A DNA stretch of 64,000 nucleotides, taken from Baylisascaris procyonis (taxonomy: Eukaryota; Nematoda; Chromadorea; Rhabditida; Ascarididae). The stretch lies in NCBI GenBank assembly GCA_037389465.1, contig JAZARR010000154.1, forward strand, positions 3,100,001-3,164,000, in the 5' to 3' direction. Positions 13,213 to 26,115 of the stretch are shown piece by piece. The notes beneath the pieces are model-generated. The model made no database searches. It was not told the DNA's origin and saw only the letters and a list, made by a program, of their open reading frames with translations. The position numbers and the translations under genes are program-made. Within the stretch, counting starts at the first letter, position 1; each line of letters begins with the position of its first letter.

Positions 13213-15661
13213 TCATTCCTTAGTTTCACGAAGGCGCCTGATTGTACTTCGTACAGTGGCTGCAGCCGTCGTACTGTATACGTATGCACCTCCCGCAACG
13301 ATCTTATTGCATTTTGCGCATTTCCAGATGCCCACACATGTCCTTTTCATTGACTCCTGCAAATATACACTTATCCACTAACCATTCACAACCATGCCAT
13401 TTAGGACTCACTCAAATCTATATCTATATGCCTCACGCACGATAAATGACGTCTGGACAACAGTTCCAGACAGCTGCTTATTAATAGTGATGATTCGGTT
13501 CATTAATAAGTCATTTAAGTAGTGAGCATAGGCTGGCTCATTCGGCTGCAATATTTAGCCCAGTCAGTGATTTACATTTTTTACAAGCAGTAGGCAAATC
13601 ACAAAGTTTCCATTCACATCGAGCACGATAATGAAAAATTAACAAAAAAAGGGTGAATAACCGAGTCATTAAGGATGAGCAACACCATTCCGCAACTCTT
13701 ATCAATTCATAAATAGTGAACATTGATCGAGATTCACATCATATATATTCTAATATGCCAAATATCTCATGCAGTGGTGTTGTTTGTTCTTGGAAATGTT
13801 TTATCCAAACTTCCTGAAGGCATTATTCAGCATTCTATTACACAAGACACCGAGACTAGAACGTCTCTCCGGCACTTTCGTTTCCCCTCCGCTCAATTTG
13901 CGCGAAAATTCCACAGATCGTTCCTCATACCCTCAAGCAAGTTTGCGATCAATCCTTCCCTGCGAAAGACTACCGTGGGGTGCCATGGCCTGAAGGGATT
14001 GTTGGATCCTCATTTGCGAAAAGCGATAAGGAGAAGGGCAAAGTTGTCCCTCTTCTGTCCAAAACCGCATAAGCTTACTACCATAGTCCCAATAGAAAAA
14101 ATAATAAACACATTTCCTATAAAAACAATAATATCTAAAAAGAAATAAATGTAGATGGCGTACGAAACTCTAAGGTGATTAACAACCGTAAAGTCAGTGA
14201 ACCATCATATTATTATTGCTCACTTATTGGCACTCATTCAACGAAATGCATTCGCTGCGAGTATGGCAGAAAGGAGCGTTAAAGCATTCAAAATTAAAGA
14301 TTTAATTAAATTCATTTACTTAATTTTAATTTGAAAATTTGTGCACCTTTTCACCCATCTGCCTCTAAAATTCAAACTTTTATCGGCTGTCAATAAAAAG
14401 TGCTCATATTTTGAAAGAACGCATATTTTGCACTCCCTTCAACCTCTTTCAAAAGGGAGATTTATTTAAAGAGAAGCCAGGGTGGCATCTACGCCAACCT
14501 AATATCGAGTACGTCCTTACTGAAAATAAGGGCTCGGTCATCTTACTTCCCTACTTTCTATGATAATTAAAACTAATCATAACCGCATTTTAGCATTAAC
14601 AATCCATCAGATGATAAAACATAAGAAAACTTATAAATGATTCGAAACGTAAACGTTAACTGAGGGGAAAATTAAACGAATAAGCGGAAAAAAAGAGGTC
14701 ATTTTCAACACGAGTTAACTAGGTATAAGCTCGACAACGCACCTCTAAGGTGAATCTATAAAACGTACCCTCATTTGGCACGCGGCCCTGTCTATTAAAC
14801 AGAGCTTCCGTTATGTAACCCGACTCAACCAACAATCAAAAGTTTCACACCTATTGTGTGTCGATCATAAAATATTTCAGGCGCAAATATGTCTTAGAAG
14901 GCTTTATTGTGGATAGATTGGTCCCGAAATAGTGGAGTGTGATAGATGGGTATCAACAATGGTGTTGTCAACTTTCATAGTTCAATCATCCAAACCGAAG
15001 CATGTTGTTTCCCAACCTATCACCGTTCCCCGACTTAATGCCTCATGACAACTCACCAGAATCCTTTTTCCTCATCAAGCATCGATGATATAAACTTACA
15101 CAAAGAAATCAAATAGAATGTGAAGCAAATGAGGGACAAACCTTTCCACAGAAGGCACACGTATATTTTGAATGTTGTGTCACTTCCATCTTCTTAACGG
15201 TTTTTCGCAATGATGCACCATAACGTGTGCCATATTTTCCAACGATACCCACTTTCTTTGTACGTTTCGCCTAGAAATCAAATATATGCTAGTAATACGG
15301 CAATTAGCCTAGTTGAATATTTCAACAAAAAACCATTTCTAATAGCAACTTTTTTCGGTCAGAACGAATGAATTTTTTTGGCAGTGAACACAAAAACAGT
15401 CAGTAATTTTAGTATAATCAGAAGAAGTGGAAAAAAATTGCAGAAATGTTTTCTAAACTTTTATAAAAAAGTGCAAATCCTTTAGTCATTAAGTGGCAGC
15501 ACGAGATTTATTAGAGATCAGGAACCTAACAAGCAGCCGTCTTCCCAACGGAACAGCACTTAGCAACCTGTATATTCTCCCAAGTTTCATCAACAGTCAA
15601 AACAACCACCTTTCCATAACTTCATTTACCCTGCAAAGGATAAAAACAAACAACTAACCAT
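13213..15661 (-). CDS. rpl-43: 60S ribosomal protein eL43 (L37a)
   Basis: Encodes eL43, a zinc-ribbon protein of the large ribosomal subunit. Three exons: 15659-15661 (the ATG alone, followed by donor gttagt), 15142-15270 (43 codons) and 13213-13356 (47 codons plus TGA). The product is 91 residues, the same length as the nematode protein as I remember it. Exon 2 begins [20 protein letters not shown] and ends YTCAFCGK; exon 3 contains [20 protein letters not shown] and ends RRLRETKE. The four zinc-binding cysteines are at residues 39, 42, 57 and 60. Intron 1 is 388 bp and intron 2 is 1785 bp, long for a ribosomal protein gene. The ATG-only exon is inferred from phase and the donor; the rest is certain. 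Several plus-strand open frames near 12.9-13.4 kb are shadows of exon 3. Confidence 0.97.
13357..15141 (-). other. large intron 2 of rpl-43
   Basis: A 1785-bp intron with donor gtttgt and acceptor TTTGCAG. It contains one open stretch on the minus strand (about 13538-13640) with a cysteine pattern resembling part of a TFIIH p44-type zinc finger; see findings. I see no snoRNA with clear C/D boxes, although snoRNAs are commonly hosted in ribosomal protein introns. Confidence 0.6.
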
Positions 15662-18590
15662 CGCAGAAAGACGTCCGTCACAGTGATAATCCTAAATGGC
15701 GCTCGACTCATTCATGGCAAATTCCCAACAAAAATACTGTAACCAAAGCGTTATTCAATTCATCGCTATAGGACGCAAGACTTATGAACATCGGTAACTT
15801 GGATGCATCGTTATGCGCTTTCCTAACCGTCTCTGGATCATCCAGTATTCGTAGGTGTGAATTGGTTGCAGGTGGGCAAGCGAAGGTGGTGTGTTTCCTT
15901 CCCTTGAACATTTATTGTCGGGCAATGGTTAGTGTTTCGATTGTGCATGTTCTTTTGAGATAGTGCTTGATACGGGTCTATTGCATGCTCGTACACTCGG
16001 GATATGGTATAGGTTTAGACCCGTAGATTCGGGGTATGGTGCAGGCCTCGTAGACTGGAGGTCCGGTACAGACCCGCAGATTCGGGTTTGTACCGCACTG
16101 AAGATGCTGCACAAGCCCGCAGACTTCTTCTAGATCTAGTGTTTTTGCACTTAAAATATAATTGATTTTGAATTACCGGTATTTAGCGTTGTTGTTTTTC
16201 AACTTTCGTGGGCAAAATTTTCCGGTCTGGGAAAAATTTACTTATTCGCAATTATTCATTAGATTCGTCATCCATCAAACTCTTCGTCAAAAAAGGTAAA
16301 GCCATCTTATTTGAATGTCAAATTTTCCATTTTCCAAAAACAAATTTCAATAAATTTTTTTTTTTTTCAAAATTTCTATAACAATAAATATTTTCAATGT
16401 AATTTTTTTATTCGATACGATAAATTTCACAAACTAGTCATGTTTTAATTTCTTTTGCAACCGGAAATGTTCAATTGCTTTTTTCTTCGTAAAACATTTT
16501 TAAACAGTTCATTTTAAGTTAAATTTGTTAGAATATAAACAGTGTTTTAATATACGTTTGCAAACGTTTCTCTTCGTTGCATAATATATTATTCCTTTTG
16601 TTTAGAATTAAATATAGCGCTATTCGCTGTTTCATTTCATTGGCTTGACGTCGTGGACGATGCTCACAGTGAAAGCGCTTTAAACTTGCAATTTACTCGA
16701 TCAAATTGCCTCAAAGGCGATGAATAACCGATCAAGGAAATCCTCGCATTCCACTTATTCACTCCCCGATGACCCAACTAACGGTATTCTATTTTTTATT
16801 ATAAAGTAATTAAATATTAAACTAGAGTGTACTAAAGGCTACATACCGCCATAAAAAGGAGGAATTAGGCGTAATCGGTGCGTTGATATTCATCACCGAT
16901 AACTCCAAACTTTACTATTGTGCAAGTTTTTTTGAAAAACTGATATTTTAAATGGAATCGTTTCGATGAGCGAATGCTTCATTGGTTTTCAGGTTCAAGC
17001 GTTGAGAATCCCCTTCCCTCCCCCAACTCCCTCCCCCCTCCCCTATCCTGCTATTACGTCTGGATGAGCGGAAAAAAATTTCGTACTTCAATAATTTTCA
17101 ATTGCTTTTACATTCGAAGCGCGCAAAAATTTTGTTTATTTTTTTCACTTTTACGTGCTTCTTTATTTTTCCATTTTTTTCATCGAAATATGTGTCACAT
17201 TGACTGAAGATTCGTTATTCATTAGAGGGTACTCTATATATTCCGTAATATGAAAGTGATTTCATCCTTTTAATTTCACGTTGTTATGCTTTTTCTCGAA
17301 GAAGAATGATTGCAGTTGCATCAATTTATTGATAAACTATTTTATTCACTACAGAATGATATTTTATTGATGACTAAACATTTTATTCGTCCATTAAACA
17401 GAAAATTGTAATAGCATATTAGTGGGGTGAAAAATTTAGCTTTTGATTGATATTTGTTGAAAAATAATGAAAAAATTGCTTTTAATTTCTCATCTTTATG
17501 TTCTCTAATTTTTCTTTTTCTCTTCCATTTTCCGAATCTCTATAAGAGAAATAGAATAGATTTAAAATTTTTAATGAATGATTTAATCACTGATAAACAT
17601 CGACAATCAACGATGGGTTGAGCATTAACAGCCGCCGATAAGGGAGGGGAAAATAGCTAAAAAATTTAGTGACATAAAATATAAGGTGTTAGCGAAATAG
17701 AATGAATTCTTATTTTTATTGTGAACTAAATGACTTTAATGTTTGACGATGACGATTTAAGAGTCCGATCCTTGAATAGATCCTGAAAAAGAAGTGAGGG
17801 GAATGTCCATATTCGTTGATGTTTTCTTATATAGAATCGATATATTTCTGAATGTTATCGGAGTGTCAATCCATTACGATTCAAATATAAATTAATTGAT
17901 TTTCCCAATGAATGAATCGATGATAATTTAGAAATAACGAACATTGATACGAGTCGTATCCTCAAGGATATCTCATTTGTTCGAATCTGCTTGGAGAGTG
18001 TTTATATGAACGATGAGGATGAATATATCGAGCACCTTATTAACAATCGTTCACTATTTGGGTATCCATCTTTGCTTATCTTAATCTTATCTATACTCAT
18101 CGATGAGCTGCTGAATGGGAAATGATGCGATCCGGATTTATAATCAAAATTTTTTAGGTGGACTGAGAGAGAAAAATTTCGATTGTAGTAACCCGAGGTC
18201 AAATATTATAAAGGTAAAATAAAGGCACATTGGAATGAATTAGTAGATGAACAATATATCGCTATATTTTGACATTTTATAGCAGATATAAGTTGGCGTA
18301 GCAGACAAACAATATTGAAAAACAAGTAATACATTGGCATTTTTAGCTAATGATCACAAAAAATTTTTCATTTGACTCGATAAGCCGAGAGATTTGAAAG
18401 GTAAGATGAGGAAAAACCAAGATTTTCTTCAAGTAAGGCAAATGAAAGTAGACAGAATTTCATAGGTGATTTGAAATGTTCGAAATAAGGGAACAGACCG
18501 ATTTGGGAAAGTTTTCATAAATAGTATCTTCTTTTCTATGAATAAAAAAGAATGCGATATAAATCCATCTGTATAAAAGGGAATATTTAG
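15662..18590. other. intergenic space upstream of rpl-43 and of the C2-domain gene
   Basis: Divergent interval between rpl-43 (leftward) and the C2-domain gene (rightward). It contains the repeat cluster at 15990-16125. A possible first coding exon of the right-hand gene is at 16720-16783: ATG, then MNNRSRKSSHSTYSL, ending at a G|gtattc donor. I could not connect it by phase to the next certain exon. The rest is AT-rich with no supported feature. Confidence 0.4.
15990..16125 (+). repeat. degenerate tandem repeat, core CGTAGATTCGGG
   Basis: Related units begin at about 15990, 16022, 16049, 16075 and 16118 with cgtacactcgg, cgtagattcgg, cgtagactgg, cgcagattcgg and cgcagac. Each full unit is followed by a variant of gatatggtacag and then agacc. 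Unit spacing varies from 26 to 43 bp. The cluster is richer in GC than its surroundings and lies about 330-460 bp upstream of the rpl-43 start codon. Confidence 0.7.
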
Positions 18591-21500
18591 ATTCGTTCTT
18601 GAGTATTACTTCCCATCATTGGATGTTGTTTCAACCTCTCTGAAAACACGAGTACGCATTAATGCGAAGAGTTACAATGGGAATGCAATTCATTTCCGAC
18701 ATAGACGTGTTGTAAGAGTGAGAATGCATCCTGATATCGTTCCATTATGGAGACGCGAACCACTCAAAATGGCCATCTATGCTCGTCTTAACACTTCCTG
18801 CAAATATTCGGTTCTTTTTTAAACATTTTATCTTCTCTTATTTCAGTAACTTGCCATTCGTCGTATTGGAATAATATCTTAGAATGACTCAGGGGAAAGA
18901 AAGTTTGTTAGAAATAGATCGGAAGAGATGGGGACAAGAAAAAGATTTGCGATCATATAAGAGAGTTGACGTGCTGTGCTCTTCGCTGTCAAATAAACAC
19001 ACCATACGTTCGTCTGATAGGTAGGAAACTTGAGCTAGATTTTCGTCTTGGTTATTATTCCGCTCAAAAGCGCTAATATTAAGATAGAGTGGAAGATTTC
19101 CGGAAGTGCTGAGATGAATGCTCAGTTTTATTAAGGTTGGTTTCAAGCATTAAGATGTCGGGAATCAGATGTGGGATCCTTTCGGATACTGACTTCTGGT
19201 CAGGTACCGCGTAGCGTCCAAATTGTAGCACAGTTAATCATTGAGACAAAAGAGGAGAGATTTCGAGCATAGAGCTGGCGAAAATTGTATCTCTAAAAGC
19301 TGAGTATTATTTTCGAATTTGACCTCAAATCTGTCTAAAGCTCACTTATCGACTAAGACCAAATTTTTAATTTTGTTTAGAAAACACTGGAGTATTTATG
19401 TTTAGAAACCTGTGAGATGAAATTTATTGATGATCTAAGCGCTTTTTGATACTCATCTATCTTTATTATTTTGCATAAATTTGGAGTTGATGTGAGATGA
19501 CCGTTATTGGGTTGAATATTTCAGCTCATTTGGGCAGCGGATGCGTTTAATCCAGTTTATTTGAATTCGTGAGATGTGTTTTAAATTAGACTCCAAGTGG
19601 AATTATTGCGTTGAAGCTGAATTAGCTCACGGTGGCATTTCCAGAAAGGAAAGCGTTTGATATTACTCTTTACTTTTTCCTCGCAATAAAGGAATACAAA
19701 AAAGCAGATGTTTTATCATAATAGATAAAAATAATTCATTTCTGAGTGTATTATTTCTCTTAGGTAAAACTAATGGGTCGATGCGAAATTGAATTGGGAG
19801 AGCTTATCGTACCACCATTTATAATTTGCCGTGATTTCGCCTTTACTGGACCTGGATTCTCAGCATCCGCTTTGGTATATATCCGATTTTATCATTTTTT
19901 ACAATTTTCGATTGTATTTGTTGTTAATGATTATTTTAATTCATTATTTATGCAATTGATTGCATCTTCAAAATATATTTCGCTTAGAAATTTTATTTGA
20001 AATTATGCAAATTTTCGGATTATGCAAAAGATTATGCAAATTTTCTGAAGGTTTGTTATGTGATTACTAAAAGTTCACTAGGTTATTTATTGCATATTTT
20101 AGCCTGTTGCAGTACATTGAAGTATGCTGATTTGCAGATCAAAATCGATCTTGGCTCACATATAAGGAGCCTTATGGAAAGGTTAGAGATGATGCGAAAT
20201 GGGGAGACACCACCAGAACGGGATGCATCGCTGAGTAGGGCACGTTCACGTTCACGCTCATTGTCGCGTCATGGGTCTTCAAGATCAAGTAGCACTGCGC
20301 GTCGTACGCCTCTGCACTCGTTGCAGAAATCAGCTTCACCGCCACTTGTGCTAGACTCAAACCAAAGTAGGCTGTTTATCAGTTAGGAGGGAGGGGGGGA
20401 GGAGAGTTTGTGTGATCAGTGGACCCTTCATACCTAGGGAAAAGTAATGCTTGGCTATGAAGATAGTTTTTGTTATCGCTAAGAAGTACTGAGAGCAGTG
20501 TTATTTCTACGTCAGTGAATAATTTGCTGGACGTCATAAACACCCCAAAACTGGGAGAAAAGGTCGGACGTATAGAATTTCGGTTTTTTTGGTGGGGGGG
20601 GGGGAGGGGGGAAGGGAGGAAGAAGGAGAGATGATAGCTAATTTTTTTTTATTGGCTATGTTTCAGTAAGGTTTCCTCGCAAAATTTTGGTGCTTCTGTA
20701 ATTAGAAACATTCATGAAGATAAAGAAAACTTGATTTGAGTGGTTTCTGAGTTGTTCTTTAATGTTTATTCCTTGTATTGGTCAATCTATTTTCCAAATA
20801 AAAGTAATTAAATGACTGAAATTTCTTTTATGGGTAAAATTTGAATCGGTAAGCTGAGAGAATCATCGGTGAAGCGGTTCTTTTAGTTTCGATGCGCCTT
20901 ATATCAGAACTTTTTAAATTATTTTCTGGTGTAGACGGTATTATTTAAACTTCTTGCTATTTGATCTTCTTTAGACATCTTATTTAGACTTTTAGACGAT
21001 TTTTTGAGAGAAGGAGTCGTCAAAAGAGGATTCAGATGGCAGAAGATATGAGGAAGGATCTATGAGTATTCGTTATAACTTTAAGAGATTGTGTTCGGAT
21101 CGCAATAAATCTCCGAGCAACATATCACGATTTAATTTGTTTCTTTGCCACAGTTACGCCACATTGTTCTATTGCAAAATCGAATCTTTCATAGCAATGA
21201 TACAAAGCAATCCAATGATGTTTTTCTTTTCTTTGATTTATTTTGCTTTCTTCATATGTTTGAGCAGATTCCCTTTAGTTGCTGTCGAGTCGATTTTTTA
21301 CACTCTAACAGGATTTGACGAGATTAGGCTACTCACGCATGTATAGGTTTTTGCATAAACTATTTCGTTATTGCTGATAATGTAAATTGAAAAGCCACAT
21401 ACATGCCGGCCGTTTGTCAATAAGTTTTTGATTGTTTTTACATATTGTTGGAGCTTACATATGGGAAGTGCTAAACGGTATGCCTGTTCTGTAGAAGGAA

Positions 21501-23624
21501 GTTGATATGCGGGAATCATTCAGATCCGACTATGGGCAGTGGGTCGGTGTTCGGCATGAATACGCGCTCGCCGTCACCAGTAGCACGTTACACAGTGCCA
21601 CGTCTCTTCGATGATCCATTGAAATATCGCATTCAGTTAACGGTCTACTCAGCACGACGCCTTCCTATCTTCTATGGACCGAAGTCTGTTCTCTTATTTC
21701 ACTTAAACATCCCTATTTTATTCTTTTATATGATTTCTTAAATGCAGTTCAGTAGTGAACTTTGTAAAAATGCACTATCTGGTACTAAGGGTGGTAAGTT
21801 TATTGTATCCCAACTGGAAGCTCATGTAGTTGACCACGTAAAAAGAGTTAGTGAAAGCGGTTGGGAAGACGACGAAGCATAGATGAGAGAGTGTTGGTGA
21901 TGGTATGCTGCCTTAAAGACATCATTGAAAAGCAGAAGGAATGATATAGTGTTAAATTTAGAGGTGAAGCGATAGCACCATCGACATACGTGACGGTTAA
22001 TGGGGCCGATGGACGCATGCTGAGTTCTCCGGTACGTGCAGCAACACTACATCCCGAATGGAACTGGACAGAAACATTCGATGTGAGTGTTGTTTATGTC
22101 AGCTTCATTATTTTTATATGAACGCACTACCTGAACTCATCAATCCTCTCGTCACGGTTGTGAATGTGTCCCTAACAAATCTTAGAACAGGTGATGTTGG
22201 CATTACCTCACATTAGTTCATTCTGTTTATCAATTGAATCCGGAATTGTTGTGATTTGTTGACAGCCGAAAGAGAGCAACTGATCTATCGCATTGTAACA
22301 GGAGTTCAAAGAAATGAAGGGTGAATGGGTGAGCGATATCTTCAGCAGCTGTCAATAAGGACTTCTGAAGATCTCGCGATCAGACTTTCTATGGATCGAC
22401 GGACGCTTTAAAAAAAAAGTTGCAATGAGGGAATGAATTTAAAGGTATCAATGGATCGTCAGAACGTGGTGGTTAAATTGTGGCGTAAATGCATAACGGG
22501 TCATGACGAGGTGATTGGCTTTGTATCGATCCCATTGCCGGCTCATTCGATCTCGAAAAACGAATATGAAATGTCGGACCTTTCCGCATCCGAACAGGCA
22601 CCTCTCATCACGGTTTCTGCTTTTACTTTAATAAATATAAGAGAGGGCTGGTAAAAGTGGCTGCGCACCGGCCAAGCTTCCAACAACCGGAGTTCACAGG
22701 AGGGAATCAGAGCGTTAACCATGTCTGGAACTTTTTTGCAGATCATCGGTGTGGTTTTGTATCGTCAAGCAAAGAAATGGGCATTTCTTTTGTGGGGCCA
22801 TTGTCTTTCCTCACTAAGAGTAATACATAATCGAAGATTCGCTTATGGCTGGCAATATGTGTTGCTCGCCTGCCTTCACTTGTGTTTAGAGTAATAAATA
22901 TTTATAAAAGAAAAGAAGTCTTGCTTTGTAGTATAATTTTCGAAACATTATGTAAGCGTTATTTCAACAGATAGCGCTAACAAGATGCGATGAAGTCTAC
23001 AGAAGCAGCGCTCGCTCTTCAGAAACATCGGCTCCAATGCGCATCTCTCCTGCACTTCGTCGCTCTCCTTCGCCGACAGAGAAAATGTCGAGGGAGGAAA
23101 TCTCCGAGAGGCTAAGGTAACGCACTTTCAGTTTATTCTTAAATATCGATCAACGGCCTATATTAACCCTCAGATTCTGCTACCAGTATTGCTTGATAAA
23201 AGACGAAAAACTCGTGTAAGGAATCTTTATTCACAGAAGAACAGAAAAGACTGCAATGATGCAATGGAATAGTGAGCGCTTTTTGGCATCTGTTCTCAGT
23301 GATGCCTTAGGAAAATTTGGGTTTTTTTAAAGCTTGCATATTTGCTAATGGCCATTTTGCCGATGCTGTTGGATAAGCGTCGTTCGAATTCCATACTATC
23401 GTCTTCATGTTCGTCTAACGATGCGTTTATTGGATTGTTGCTTGTATACACATGTGATCAGCTGGATGATGTTCCGAGACATATTATGCTCACAGATTAA
23501 ATACTCAAATTTACTGTTTAATTCACGTTTGTTTATGCACAATAAGCTTTTAATTGACAATATTTGCAGGAGAAACTTAAATGAACTGGAAATTATGATG
23601 GCTGAACTCCGATATTTACATTAA
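18591..23624 (+). CDS. C2-domain protein, possibly SMP-C2 (C2CD2/TMEM24-like); 5' exons unresolved
   Basis: Exons joined with consistent phase: 18591-18712, 19764-19874, 20138-20366, 21524-21683, 21962-22082, 22445-22612, about 22972-23117 and 23570-23624 (TAA). The C2 domain runs from LKYRIQLTVYSARRLPI through STYVTVNGADG and LHPEWNWTETFD to VVVKLWRK; such domains bind membranes or proteins, often with calcium. Before it, GRCEIELGELIVPPFIICRD resembles the last strands of an SMP lipid-transfer domain, though weakly. A Ser/Arg-rich linker (RARSRSRSLSRHGSS) joins the two. The end, RLRRNLNELEIMMAELRYLH, looks like a short coiled coil. SMP-linker-C2 order would suggest an ER-plasma membrane lipid-transfer protein, but that is inference. 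The junction 22612/22972 uses a weak donor (gtttct), and the N-terminal exons are missing. Confidence 0.7.
20385..20406 (+). repeat. G-rich purine tract in C2-gene intron
   Basis: GGAGGGAGGGGGGGAGGAG-type sequence begins 18 bp after exon 20138-20366. It is one of two purine tracts in the same intron. Several runs of three or more G residues could form a G-quadruplex in the transcript. Confidence 0.6.
20591..20630 (+). repeat. poly-G/purine tract in C2-gene intron
   Basis: A 40-bp nearly pure purine run containing an uninterrupted stretch of 11 G residues and a further run of six. It is low-complexity sequence in the same intron as the tract at 20385. Confidence 0.75.
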
Positions 23625-26115
23625 ATATTGTGCACCGAGACTCATATTTCGGGGTCATTCGTCGGCGATGAAACAAGGAGTTTGTTGAACGATTTATTAT
23701 GTTTCCGGAGAGGTCTTATTGGAAATAATTCCGGATGATACAGTTAGGAAACATCGCTGCTATTGATGCTGTTATTTGTGAAGAAATCAGGCGAACTCGA
23801 TTACTGTAAAAGAAATAAGGCTGGGTAAATAAGTGGCACTATGGGCATGTTTATTATATGCTTGTAATGGTTGCTCATTTATTCATTTTTGTTCAACAGC
23901 CTTATAGTCCTCTTCCAGTCTTCTTTCATTATCATTATTCATATGCAAATTATATGAGCGTCATCGAAAACTTTTCGCATGAAAAATACTGAATGTGTTT
24001 TTAGGTGCATTAGAAGTTGGTTTCCACAAATGCTTAATATAAGCTATTTACTCAGGGTTTTTTCTTGCACACATCTCTTGAATCTGTACATAGAAATGTT
24101 CAAAAACGAGGGCAACAGCAAAATAATTAGCCTTCCTATTCTTCCTGCCTCCCTCCATTCTTTTCCCATCCATTTTTCAGACCTCCCCATTTTTCGGCCG
24201 TATATCTGAGAGGAAAAGATTCTTGAAGTTTTCATTAATTCGAAAGAATTACTGAAAGAAATGAGGTTTGAAGGATTCGAAACTGTGCAGAGTATTGTTT
24301 CAATGGTTATCTTAAAAAAGAGTACATTCGATTCTTTTTTTGCATAAATTTATAGCGGTTACCTTCTCATTCTTCCTTGCAATCGAGATCAGTCTAAATG
24401 AAATAAAGGCGCATCATCTCCATTATGTCATCTAATTATGCCACTTTAAACTTAGTATGTAAGCGGCTAAACGAAGTGTTCAATCGATGACTCTTTTTCA
24501 CAACTTCATTTTAAGCAGCTATTCCTTATTATTCCAGCATTATTTTTACTTCCCTCAGTCGAAAGGCACTAGTACTATGATATCAGTCATTGGCGCATAC
24601 GATGGTGAATGAATCGCGACTTGATTTCGCGTTGTTTATGGGGTGTCGTATAGCGTTTAATAAAAGCCCCGGAGGGAATGTTCATTGGGTGTAGGTTTAT
24701 ACTAGCGCGTGCAGTAGTTGCCTTTCTCGCGAGCTACAACAACTCATTATTCTTCTTTGGCAATTCGTCGAAATGTTGCAATCGTTTCTGCTCCCATTTC
24801 CACTCAATTTTGTTATCAGTTCACTTCGACTCTTTTTTCGTTTCACTTCCAATTTTCACAGCCTCGAAAGCATTTTGCGAAGTGTATGCCGTATGATCTC
24901 GAATAATATTTCGCTTTTGTACATCCGTATTTTGTTCTCTTTCTATGCATTTGGTGTGCACAGTTATTCTTAAGTCTTATAAAGTATTCTAAGAATTGCT
25001 TAGACCTGACGTTTCAGGGTTGTCGTCTTTGTGTTCCCTCTTGCTTTTTCAGGATTTTTGACTATAGAGGTAGGAAGTACGATTAGTTTATAACTTCCAA
25101 GGGTGAATATTAACATCTTTCACTTGATTACAGATATTTCATAGAGTGGATTCCCCTGTTGAAGTGGTGGTAGTTCGTCATTGCAAAAATTGAACCAACA
25201 CATTTGTGGGGAACAAAATTGGGAAATGTAAGTCATTCTAAATGCACAACAAAGTGAATATAGATACGCATCGTTGTTTAACACTACTGGATTCCTCAGT
25301 AGTGACACTAGCAGGCAATGGCAAAACAGTGACAGCCCAAGACAGGTGTAATTCGATGTTTAGCGATAGATGGGATGGGTGAGAGGACTCGCTGAATTAC
25401 TACAGCAACTCAACGATATACGCGCTCGCGACAAGTTCGCAACAGGTAGCAGATAGGGCATTGTTTGCATCCTACGGCGAGATCTGCCAAAGCTTCGCCG
25501 ATTCACGAGATAGTTGACTCGGATCCAAAGCTGCCCGTCTTGTCAAGTACCCTTTGACGGGGACTGGAAGATAAAAAATATGAAGCAAAGAAGCGAACTT
25601 TTGTACCGTTGAGTTGGTTGAACCTCATTGCAAAAGTATTCTGCAGCCATCCTCAATGGCAAACACGCCATCGCGAAGCATTCAAAAAACCACTAAGTGA
25701 TACGGCAGTAGTGGATAAGAGGGACGGAGTTCCGACCTTGAGGGGAGGGGGAGTGGTGGCTGGTGGAAGGGAGGGGAGACAAGTGCGCCCTCTTGAACTA
25801 CATTGGTACGGCAAATCATCGGTACACGTGGCTAAGATAAACTGGCTTAAACTGGCTACAGCAGGCCGTGCAACTCGCAAACTCCCTTTGGAAACGGAAG
25901 GATTCCCTTCATATCTCTTCACAATTTGCAGATCTATTTATGATGTAATAACACGAAGTTCTCGTTGTTAACACTTCATCGTGCTCTTGAAATCTTTGGA
26001 AGCACAGGGTAGAAAGAAACAATAAAACGTTTTCCATAGACATGCACAACATAGCAATAACATCAACCGTTTCTATATACATTGAGCAAAAAAAACAAAA
26101 CATTCTGGATCTTCT
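23625..26115. other. intergenic space between convergent genes
   Basis: The C2-domain gene (plus) and the membrane-protein gene (minus) converge here. I see no supported gene. The section from about 25320 to 25900 is visibly richer in GC and carries open frames of 60-120 codons on both strands, but no protein family is recognisable and no splice structure fits. Confidence 0.5.

Noticed and set aside
12911..13445. Three overlapping plus-strand open frames of 65-156 codons
   Set aside because: They are antisense shadows of rpl-43 exon 3 plus flanking low-complexity sequence, with no recognisable protein.
13723..14148. 141-codon plus-strand open frame
   Set aside because: It lies within the rpl-43 intron, has biased composition near its end (poly-Lys/Ile) and no family resemblance or splice structure.
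25609..25971. Open frames of 120 (plus) and 89 (minus) codons
   Set aside because: Gly- or Pro-rich readings of a GC-rich tract, with no splice context and no family similarity.
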